A stretch of 5,258 nt of DNA from Gemmatimonadota bacterium (GTDB lineage: Bacteria; Gemmatimonadota; Gemmatimonadetes; Gemmatimonadales; Gemmatimonadaceae): contig PKVB01000190.1 in NCBI GenBank assembly GCA_003131365.1, forward strand, positions 37,684 to 42,941, given 5' to 3'. The notes below the pieces were generated by a model that saw only the letters and a list, made by a program, of their open reading frames with translations, made no database searches and was not told where the DNA came from. The translations under genes were made by a program, and so were the position numbers. Within the stretch, counting starts at the first letter, position 1; the number at the start of each line of letters is the position of its first letter. This document shows positions 1-5,258 of the stretch, one piece after another.

Positions 1-1233
1 TACCGGTCGCTCACCAACGAAGTCACGATCAAGGACATCGCGGAAGGGTTCGACCGCGCGCTGCAGGTCAATTCCGGACTCAGCGCCGACGAGCCGTTCG
101 ATGCAATCGTGCATTCGACTGGAATGCTCGTGATACGAGCGTGGCTCACCGCCTACGCGGGTCGGCGCGATCGCCTCAAGCATCTCATCGGTCTCGCTCC
201 CGCCACCTTCGGCTCGCCACTGGCGCACAAGGGCCGCAGCTGGCTCGGGGCGCTCTTCAAAGGAAACCGTCACCTCGGCCCCGATTTTCTCGAGGCCGGA
301 GACAGAATTCTCGACGCGCTGGAGCTTGGCAGTCGCTTCACCTGGGATCTTGCTCACCTCGACCTCCTCGGCGGCGAGACCTTCTATGGTCCGACTCGGC
401 GCACGCCCTACGTTTTCATCTTCTGCGGCAACCAGAGCTACGGCGGATTGCGCTCGCTGTTCAACGAGCCGGGATCGGACGGCACGGTACGATGGGCTTC
501 ATGTCCCCTCAATACGAGGAAGATCATCCTCGACCTCACGGTCGATCCAGAGCGCGAAGGGTCTGAGAAGCGGATGTCGATTGCCGACTGGAAAAACATG
601 GACATCCCGCTCATCCCGATCGAAGGCAAGAACCATGGGACGATTCTATCCGATCCGGGAGACGACCTGGCTGATCTCGTTGACAGCGCGCTCCAGGTCT
701 CCAGTGCCTCGACCTTCACGCAGTGGATCGACGACGCTACGAAAAAAACACGGGGCGCCCGCGCGAAGATCGACGAGTGGCAGCAGTTCGTGGTGCGCGT
801 GGTCGATGAGCGCGGCGACCCGGTGCCGGACTACAACCTCCAGCTGTTCAAGCGTGCCAGCGGCGCGGGAGCGGACAACAGCATAAAACAGTTCAATCTC
901 GACGTGCATACCTATAAAGGTGACTCGAGCCTCCGCTGCTTCCACGTCCGTCTCGCCGACCTCGACTACAAAAAGCTTCCCAACCTCTGGGTCCGGGTGA
1001 TCGCGTCGTCCGGATCGCAGCTCGTTGGCTATCTGGGGTTTGGCAGCGAGAAACCGGCGGATGCACCCGCGCTTGACCGCGAGGCAAAATGGGATGGGAC
1101 GCTCGACATATCCTCCCTCCCCTCCGACACGGGAATAAAATTCTTTTATCCGTTCACCACGACGCTGATCGAGCTGCGGCTCAATCGCGAACCGCTACCA
1201 CTTACGGGCAAGAATGAAATCTGCTGGTTCTAG
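1..1233 (+). CDS. Alpha/beta-hydrolase, lipase/esterase-like, with C-terminal beta-rich domain (5' partial)
   Basis: The frame is open from the first base, so the start lies upstream; 410 residues are visible (numbered from base 1). A nucleophile-elbow motif VHSTG sits at residues 37-41 with Ser39 as the likely nucleophile. It is followed by LIGLAPATFGSP (about 62-73), a stretch typical of lipases. GSDGTV (158-163) offers Asp160 as the acid, and KNHGTI (210-215) offers His212 as the base, so the triad order Ser-Asp-His is normal. The first Gly of GxSxG is Val here, a tolerated variation in PGAP1-like lipases. After a linker, residues about 262-396 look like a beta-sandwich, beginning FVVRVVDERGDPVPDY. 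The substrate is unknown; an ester or lipid is likely by family. A GTG at 109 would begin inside the elbow and cannot be the real start. The 3' end overlaps the glycosylase gene by 20 bases. No conclusion about export is possible without the N-terminus. Confidence 0.8.
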   Translation, partial: YRSLTNEVTIKDIAEGFDRALQVNSGLSADEPFDAIVHSTGMLVIRAWLTAYAGRRDRLKHLIGLAPATFGSPLAHKGRSWLGALFKGNRHLGPDFLEAGDRILDALELGSRFTWDLAHLDLLGGETFYGPTRRTPYVFIFCGNQSYGGLRSLFNEPGSDGTVRWASCPLNTRKIILDLTVDPEREGSEKRMSIADWKNMDIPLIPIEGKNHGTILSDPGDDLADLVDSALQVSSASTFTQWIDDATKKTRGARAKIDEWQQFVVRVVDERGDPVPDYNLQLFKRASGAGADNSIKQFNLDVHTYKGDSSLRCFHVRLADLDYKKLPNLWVRVIASSGSQLVGYLGFGSEKPADAPALDREAKWDGTLDISSLPSDTGIKFFYPFTTTLIELRLNREPLPLTGKNEICWF

Positions 1234-1867
1234 CGCGTTCGGCCGGAAGGCCGTCGCGCACCTCAGAAAGGTCGATCCTGCGATGGGCCAGGTCATCGAC
1301 AAGGTCGGCAGTTACAAGGGGTGGCCGGCGAGCGTCGGCACTCATTTCGATGCCGTGTGCCGATCGATCGTTTTTCAGCAGCTATCGGGCAAAGCCGCGG
1401 GAACGATTCACGGACGCTTTCAGGGACTTTACGGGGGAAGAACGCCGCTACCGGCCGAGCTGGTATCGACATCCGACGAGCAGCTGCGCTCGATCGGATT
1501 GTCGCGCCAGAAATCCGCGTATCTTAAGGACCTTGGCGCCCGGGTTGCATTGGGAGAACTGTCGATCGAGACACTTCACGAGCTGAGCGACGAGGAAATC
1601 GTTTCGGCGCTGACGCAGGTCAAAGGCATCGGCCGGTGGACGGCGCAGATGTTCCTGATGTTCAGGCTCAGCCGGCCCGACGTATTACCCGACCTGGACC
1701 TGGGTGTACAGAAGGGCATTCAGAGGGCGTATCGCTTGCGTAAGCTTCCGACACCGGAACGAGTAAAAAAGATCGGCGCCAAGTGGGCGCCATATCGCAC
1801 CGTAGGGTCGTGGTACATGTGGCGGCTTCTCGACACGCCGAAGCCCGTGCCTCGCTCGGGAGGCTAA
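1214..1867 (+). CDS. DNA-3-methyladenine glycosylase II (AlkA/Mag family, HhH-GPD)
   Basis: This 217-residue base-excision-repair enzyme should remove alkylated purines such as 3-methyladenine from DNA in the cytoplasm. Family signatures in order: SIVFQQLSGKAA (51-62), GLSRQKSAYLKDLG (95-108), the helix-hairpin-helix motif TQVKGIGRWTAQMFL (134-148), and LPDLDLGVQKG (158-168), where Asp162 aligns with the catalytic Asp (Asp238 in E. coli AlkA). WAPYRTVGSWYMWRL (191-205) is the usual C-terminal helix. It lacks the extra N-terminal beta domain of E. coli AlkA (282 residues) and matches the compact yeast Mag1-like forms in length. The ATG at 1214 is chosen because the family's N-terminal helix (HLRKVDP at 16-22) precedes the next ATG at 1283. 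No good Shine-Dalgarno is seen, and the start lies inside the hydrolase gene, so translation is probably coupled. The exact substrate range cannot be read from sequence. Confidence 0.93.
   Translation: MKSAGSSAFGRKAVAHLRKVDPAMGQVIDKVGSYKGWPASVGTHFDAVCRSIVFQQLSGKAAGTIHGRFQGLYGGRTPLPAELVSTSDEQLRSIGLSRQKSAYLKDLGARVALGELSIETLHELSDEEIVSALTQVKGIGRWTAQMFLMFRLSRPDVLPDLDLGVQKGIQRAYRLRKLPTPERVKKIGAKWAPYRTVGSWYMWRLLDTPKPVPRSGG
1858..1863 (+). promoter_or_regulatory. Ribosome binding site of the CFA synthase gene
   Basis: GGGAGG lies at the very end of the glycosylase coding region, 4 bases before the TTG at 1868. It supports that TTG as the start, although TTG is a rare initiation codon. Spacing is slightly short but usable. 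Confidence 0.6.
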
Positions 1868-3241
1868 TTGCCGGACGCGCTTGCTTCAATCGCCGAACAG
1901 ACTGCGCAATCACGCGCTTATGACGGTGCGCTGTCACGCTGTCGTGTCGTGCTCGCGGCGCTGTTCGGCGAGCCACACGGGCGAACGTTCGATGTAAAGT
2001 TCTGGGACGGCTCGGTCGATCGCGGGAGCAACCCGCACCCACCGTTCACGCTCGTGCTCAACCGGCCGGCGTCGCTCCGCCGAATGCTCCTTCCCCCGAA
2101 CGAGCTCTCTATCGTCGAGTCCTATATCAGCGGAGACACGGAGATCGAGGGTAGCATGGAAGCCGCGTCCAACCTCGGTGAAACGATCGGCGACAGGCTC
2201 CGTTCGCCGCTCGCGGTCGCGCGTCTGGTTGGCCTCGTGCTGCGGCTCCCGGGCACGGCCGACGATGATCTAGCCGATGCGCGGTTCCCCGAGCGGGCGA
2301 GAAAGCTCGGGCCCCGGCACACTCCAGTGCGCGACGCCGCGGCGATTCACTTTCATTACGACATTGGAAACAACTTCTACAAGCTCTGGCTCGGCCGGCG
2401 GATGGTTTATTCGTGCGCGTACTTCCGCTCGCAGGAAGACTCGCTCGATGTCGCGCAGGGAGCGAAGCTCGATCTGATCTGCCGGAAGCTTCGTCTCAAG
2501 CCCGGCGAGCGCCTGCTCGACGTAGGCAGCGGCTGGGGCGGTCTCGTCATGCACGCTGCCGAGCACTATGGAGTGGATGCGACCGGCATCACTCTCAGTC
2601 CGAATCAGGCGGCCTTCGCAAAGGAGCGCATCGCGGAGGCGGGGCTCGCCGACCGGTGCCGCGTCGCGATCCGCGACTATCGCACACTCGCGGCCGCGGA
2701 CAACTTCGACAAGATCGCCAGTGTCGGGATGGTCGAGCACGTCGGGCTCACTCATCTGCCGGTGTACTTCGAGTCCGTTTATCGCGCGCTCAAGCCAGGC
2801 GGATTGTTTCTGAATCATGGCATCGTCAGTCTCAGCGAACCGCGCCCGAGATCGACGGGTGAGAGGATTTTCCGGAAGTTCTGGCGGGCCGACGCGTTCA
2901 TCGACACCTATGTGTTTCCGGACGGGAAGCTCACCGCGACCGACGATGTGATCGCCGCCGCGGAAGGAGTGGGGTTCGAAGTCCGCGATGTGGAGAGCCT
3001 GCGCGAACACTACGCGATGACTCTGAGGCACTGGGTGCGATCGCTGGAGGAGAAGAGCGACGAGGCGATTGCGCTCGTCGGAACTCACACTTTCCGCGTC
3101 TGGAGGCTTTACATGTCCGCCTCGGCGAACGCGTTCACCAAGGCGGCTATCAACATCATCCAGACCCTGCTGGCGAAGCCTGATGTGCAGGGGCATTCGA
3201 ACATTCCCCTCACGCGTGACGACCTCTACGCCGACGGCTGA
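1868..3241 (+). CDS. cfa: Cyclopropane-fatty-acyl-phospholipid synthase (SAM-dependent)
   Basis: This 457-residue enzyme should transfer a methylene group from S-adenosylmethionine to double bonds of membrane phospholipid acyl chains. Residues about 30-150 form the N-terminal domain found in long CFA synthases. The methyltransferase domain follows: HYDIGNNFYKLWLG (163-176), YSCAYF (181-186), the SAM loop LDVGSGWGG (217-225), ITLSPNQ (241-247) and SVGMVEHVG (285-293). Residues matching the E. coli bicarbonate/active site are all present: Cys183, Glu290, His317, Ile319 and Tyr382. E. coli Cfa is 382 residues, so this is a longer form. The TTG start follows the TAA of the glycosylase gene without a gap and has GGGAGG upstream. 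The next in-frame ATG, at about residue 73, would remove part of the N-terminal domain. The family also includes relatives making mycolic or branched-chain modifications, but the match here is to the general CFA type. It probably acts at the cytoplasmic membrane face. Confidence 0.94.
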   Translation: MPDALASIAEQTAQSRAYDGALSRCRVVLAALFGEPHGRTFDVKFWDGSVDRGSNPHPPFTLVLNRPASLRRMLLPPNELSIVESYISGDTEIEGSMEAASNLGETIGDRLRSPLAVARLVGLVLRLPGTADDDLADARFPERARKLGPRHTPVRDAAAIHFHYDIGNNFYKLWLGRRMVYSCAYFRSQEDSLDVAQGAKLDLICRKLRLKPGERLLDVGSGWGGLVMHAAEHYGVDATGITLSPNQAAFAKERIAEAGLADRCRVAIRDYRTLAAADNFDKIASVGMVEHVGLTHLPVYFESVYRALKPGGLFLNHGIVSLSEPRPRSTGERIFRKFWRADAFIDTYVFPDGKLTATDDVIAAAEGVGFEVRDVESLREHYAMTLRHWVRSLEEKSDEAIALVGTHTFRVWRLYMSASANAFTKAAINIIQTLLAKPDVQGHSNIPLTRDDLYADG

Positions 3242-3298
3242 GTCACGCGAAGCGCTACTGTTGTAGATTGAGGGAGACATTCGCGCTGGAGAGAAGGC
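3242..3298 (+). other. Intergenic gap, 57 bases
   Basis: This is the longest non-coding stretch in the window. I see no stem-loop with a T-tract and no convincing -35/-10 pair. If the downstream three genes have their own promoter it would have to be here or inside the end of the CFA synthase gene. The only clear element is the ribosome binding site at its 3' end. Confidence 0.4.
3288..3293 (+). promoter_or_regulatory. Ribosome binding site of the 124-residue protein gene
   Basis: GGAGAG is 5 bases before the ATG at 3299. A second purine run, GAGAAGG, ends only one base before the ATG and is too close to be the main site. The purine-rich context supports the 3299 start over the TTG at 3268, which opens another frame. 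Confidence 0.55.
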
Positions 3299-3673
3299 AT
3301 GGCGGTCAAGGTTGTAGTCAAGCCGGACAGCAGGTACTTGCAGGAGCGCAGTGGTGCGTTCCGTCCGATCGAGAACCTCAGCATCACCGCGAGCACGCCG
3401 GCTTACCCCGCCGTTCTGCACCGAACCAGGCGCACGATGATTCTCGCCGATGACCATACGCACGCTGTCGTCGCTCTCGACAAGGACATGCTCGTCAGTC
3501 GAAACGACCACCTGTCCGTAGTGCTGATCGCCTACGCGGAGCCGACCGAGGCGACGTGGAAGGCGCTCGAGCAGCACATGGAGAGCGAGCGTTCCACAGC
3601 CGAGGCCGCGAGGGAAGCGAAGGGTCGGGCTCTGCTGGAGCGAAAGAGAGTAAAGGCCGAACAAATTCAGTAA
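3299..3673 (+). CDS. Hypothetical protein, 124 residues, with charged helical C-terminus
   Basis: I do not recognise this protein. It has no signal peptide and no transmembrane segment, so it is probably cytoplasmic. Residues 1-80 look rich in beta strands, with short hydrophobic runs such as VKVVVK (3-8), HAVVALDKDML (55-65) and LSVVLIAY (72-79). From about residue 82 the chain is strongly helical and charged (Glu, Arg, Lys, Ala), beginning PTEATWKALEQHMESER, which may form a coiled coil or a nucleic-acid- or protein-binding tail. Support for a real gene is the good ribosome binding site, GC-rich third positions like the neighbours, and tight packing: its TAA is 3 bases before the lipoprotein ATG. 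An alternative is that it is a lineage-restricted protein with no role tied to its neighbours. Confidence 0.7.
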   Translation: MAVKVVVKPDSRYLQERSGAFRPIENLSITASTPAYPAVLHRTRRTMILADDHTHAVVALDKDMLVSRNDHLSVVLIAYAEPTEATWKALEQHMESERSTAEAAREAKGRALLERKRVKAEQIQ

Positions 3674-3676
3674 GTA

Positions 3677-4777
3677 ATGCGGGCCAGACGTCGCATGCTG
3701 GTTGGTCTCGCGTTCGCGAGCGCGCTGATCGGGTGCGCTGCGCCTCCACCACCACCGCCGCCACCGAAACCAGTGGTCGTCGGACCCCCGACCGATACCG
3801 TAAGGATTCCTTTGACGGATCTGCTCGCGCGGACGTATTACGGAAACGCCGGCGGCATATATCCCGGTGGAATCAACCAGCCCCCCGCTGACCACGATTC
3901 CGCCGCGCGTGCCCGGCGAAACTCGATCAAGCCCCTCGATGTGAATGGCGACGAGAGTCCGTTCGGGAAGTACGTGCTGCTCTCGATCGGAATGTCGAAC
4001 GCGACACAGGAATGGTGCTCGCAGAGCTCGAGTCCGCCCTGCGCGCCGTGGACATTCATGGGGAAAGCGGCGGCGGATCCGGGTGTGAACCATTACACGA
4101 TGGTGATCGTGAATGGCGCGGCGGACGGTCAGGATGCTCCGGCGTGGACATCGCCCACATCGCCCAGCTACGATCGCATCAAGGTTGCGCGTCTCGCGCC
4201 GCTCGGGTTGAGCGAGAATCAGGTGCAGGTGGTTTGGGTCAAGCTGGATGATCAGAAGCCTTCGGTATCGCTCGCTACAAAAGCGGACAGCGTTCATTCC
4301 GCCCCCGCCGACAGCGCCGATGCGAACATCCTCCTCGCGAATCTGGGCATGGTTCTACGCGCGCTTCGGGTCCGCTATCCGAATCTCCGCCTCGCGTTCT
4401 TATCGAGCCGCATCTATGGCGGGTATGCGACGACCGATCTGAACCCCGAACCGTACGCCTACGAAGGCGGCTTCTCGGTGAAGTGGGCGATCGAGTCGCA
4501 GATCAACGAGATGCGGGGGCTGCCGGCCAACCCGCGCGCGGGAACTCTCGACTACACGAAAAAGGCAGCGCCGTTGATATTGTGGGGACCATACATGTGG
4601 GCGGATGGTGCGACACCGCGCTCCGACGGGCTCGGGTGGGCGCGGGCTGACTTCGAGGAAGACGGCATGCATCCTTCACAGAGTGGTGAGACCAAGGTCA
4701 GTGAAAGGCTGCTCGATTTCTTCAAGAACTCACCTTACACCCGTTGCTGGTTTGTGACGAGTGGGTATTGTCTTTGA
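3677..4777 (+). CDS. Exported lipoprotein with SGNH/GDSL-like hydrolase domain
   Basis: The 366-residue protein starts with an arginine-rich n-region (RARRR), a hydrophobic core and the lipobox LIGC, so Cys20 should be lipidated after signal peptidase II cleavage. Eight consecutive prolines (23-30) and a linker follow. The catalytic domain starts near residue 98. SIGMSN (103-108) is the Ser block, with Ser107 the likely nucleophile. VNGAADG (145-151) sits where the family has its Gly/Asn block. Conserved-looking SRIYGGY (244-250) and NPEPYAYE (256-263) follow, and DGMHPSQSG (329-337) is the DxxH block with Asp329 and His332. Cys114/Cys122 and Cys357/Cys365 could form two disulfides, fitting an extracytoplasmic location. 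A 9-base tandem repeat (4148-4165) encodes TSPTSP. The ATG at 3677 is 3 bases after the upstream stop and has no clear Shine-Dalgarno, so coupling is likely. An ATG at 3695 would remove the positive n-region. The substrate is unknown; ester-linked carbohydrate or lipid groups are typical of the superfamily. Confidence 0.82.
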   Translation: MRARRRMLVGLAFASALIGCAAPPPPPPPPKPVVVGPPTDTVRIPLTDLLARTYYGNAGGIYPGGINQPPADHDSAARARRNSIKPLDVNGDESPFGKYVLLSIGMSNATQEWCSQSSSPPCAPWTFMGKAAADPGVNHYTMVIVNGAADGQDAPAWTSPTSPSYDRIKVARLAPLGLSENQVQVVWVKLDDQKPSVSLATKADSVHSAPADSADANILLANLGMVLRALRVRYPNLRLAFLSSRIYGGYATTDLNPEPYAYEGGFSVKWAIESQINEMRGLPANPRAGTLDYTKKAAPLILWGPYMWADGATPRSDGLGWARADFEEDGMHPSQSGETKVSERLLDFFKNSPYTRCWFVTSGYCL

Positions 4778-4786
4778 TCGATGACA

Positions 4787-4792
4787 GAGAGG
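4787..4792 (+). promoter_or_regulatory. Ribosome binding site of the SGCSID-family gene
   Basis: GAGAGG is 6 bases before the ATG at 4799. It decides the start: an in-frame ATG at 4781 would add six residues (MTERLH) but has no comparable site upstream, and this purine run would then lie inside the coding region. Confidence 0.65.
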
Positions 4793-4798
4793 TTACAC

Positions 4799-5258
4799 AT
4801 GCCGTTAGTACAAATCGAAGACCTTCCGGATAGCGCTCGCACGTGGGTATTCGGCGCGGATCACGATCTCGATGAATCAGCCGCCGATCTTCTCCTTCGC
4901 GATGTCGATCGCTTTCTCTCGCAATGGCACGCGCACGGAGCGCCCCTCACCGCCGCCCGAGATTGGAAGTACGGCCGCTTTCTCACCATCGGGGTCGATC
5001 AGTCCACGGCTGGCGCATCGGGCTGTTCGATCGATGGACTCTTTCGTTCGCTCAGGGCGCTGGAGCCGAGATTGGGAGCTAGTCTTGTCACGAGCGGACT
5101 GATCTTCTATCGTGATGGGAAAGGTCGCGTTCAAGCGGTCAATCGCGACCGGTTCACGGAACTGAGCGCTGAAGGAAAGATCGGCACAGAGACTCAGGTC
5201 TTCGATCCGACCGTCACGACGTTGGGCGAATGGAGAGCGCGCTTCCAGCTCAACGCCG
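4799..5258 (+). CDS. Uncharacterised cytoplasmic protein with SGCSID motif (3' partial)
   Basis: The frame is open from the ATG at 4799 to the window end (153 full codons), so the stop lies beyond. It has no signal peptide or membrane segment. Landmarks are LPDSARTWVF (9-18), FLSQWHAHGAPL (39-50), RFLTIGVDQ (60-68), ASGCSID (73-79), and a later part that includes TETQVFDP (130-137). This pattern matches, from memory, a conserved family of about 150-200 residues in Bacteroidota and related groups that is often labelled 'ABC transporter ATPase'. No Walker A, signature or Walker B motif is present in the visible 153 residues, so that label looks wrong. Cys76 in the SGCSID motif and His44/His46 are candidate functional residues. 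The gene begins 21 bases after the lipoprotein stop and is probably co-transcribed with it. The function is unknown. Confidence 0.8.
   Translation, partial: MPLVQIEDLPDSARTWVFGADHDLDESAADLLLRDVDRFLSQWHAHGAPLTAARDWKYGRFLTIGVDQSTAGASGCSIDGLFRSLRALEPRLGASLVTSGLIFYRDGKGRVQAVNRDRFTELSAEGKIGTETQVFDPTVTTLGEWRARFQLNA

Noticed and set aside
109..1233. GTG at 109 as the start of the hydrolase gene
   Set aside because: The frame is open to base 1 with sensible protein sequence, and this GTG codes for the Val immediately before the catalytic HSTG motif.
1240..1253. Stem-loop after the hydrolase stop codon as an intrinsic terminator
   Set aside because: The stem is only 5 bp, no T-tract follows, and it lies within the glycosylase coding region, which is evidently expressed from the same transcript.
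3268..3453. Short frame starting at TTG 3268 in the gap after the CFA synthase gene
   Set aside because: It overlaps the 124-residue gene in another frame, begins with a rare start, and has no ribosome binding site as good as that of the 3299 ATG.
4148..4165. Two tandem copies of a 9-base unit (ACATCGCCC)
   Set aside because: Only two copies, in frame inside the lipoprotein gene and coding for a TSPTSP segment; most likely a small local duplication with no wider meaning.
2270..4297. Very long antisense open frame (675 codons) on the minus strand
   Set aside because: It lies codon-on-codon opposite three real genes that share one frame. In that register antisense stops require sense TTA, CTA or TCA codons, which are rare in this GC-rich sequence, so a long open frame is expected. 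Its product is Arg/His-rich with Trp/Arg runs mirroring the polyproline codons and shows no domain I recognise.
4877..5134. Minus-strand open frame opposite the last gene
   Set aside because: It lies entirely opposite a recognisable protein (ASGCSID family) and its product has no familiar features.

Overview
The window is a compact, gene-dense stretch of a GC-rich bacterial chromosome (GC about 60% by eye). All six supported genes are on the + strand, and there is almost no intergenic DNA. I see no RNA genes, mobile elements, CRISPR arrays, large repeats or convincing terminators. The organism cannot be fixed from the sequence. High-GC codon use, the family of the last gene (which I recall from Bacteroidota and Gemmatimonadota) and the style of the SGNH lipoprotein (Acidobacteriota/Gemmatimonadota-like) suggest a Gram-negative environmental bacterium, possibly Gemmatimonadota. 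This is a tentative inference.

Layout. (1) 1-1233 is the 3' part of an alpha/beta-hydrolase (lipase-like) gene whose start lies before the window. It keeps a plausible Ser-Asp-His triad and has a C-terminal beta-rich domain. (2) 1214-1867 overlaps it by 20 bases and encodes a compact AlkA/Mag-type DNA-3-methyladenine glycosylase. (3) 1868-3241 starts with TTG directly after the stop of the glycosylase gene and encodes a cyclopropane-fatty-acyl-phospholipid synthase with all the key active-site residues. (4) After a 57-base gap, 3299-3673 encodes a 124-residue protein I do not recognise. (5) Three bases later, 3677-4777 encodes an exported lipoprotein with an SGNH/GDSL-like hydrolase domain. 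(6) After 21 bases, 4799 to the window end is the 5' part of a gene for an uncharacterised cytoplasmic protein with an SGCSID motif.

The spacing suggests one or two transcription units: lipase-glycosylase-CFA synthase, and small protein-SGNH lipoprotein-SGCSID protein. The 57-base gap is the only place with room for a separate promoter, and none is obvious there. Three products act, or may act, on lipids or the envelope (lipase-like hydrolase, CFA synthase, SGNH lipoprotein). The glycosylase repairs alkylated DNA. A shared membrane/alkylation-stress role is possible but is only an inference from gene order. Most of the window looks like ordinary chromosomal content. The best targets for follow-up are the small orphan protein, the SGNH lipoprotein and the glycosylase-CFA synthase coupling.
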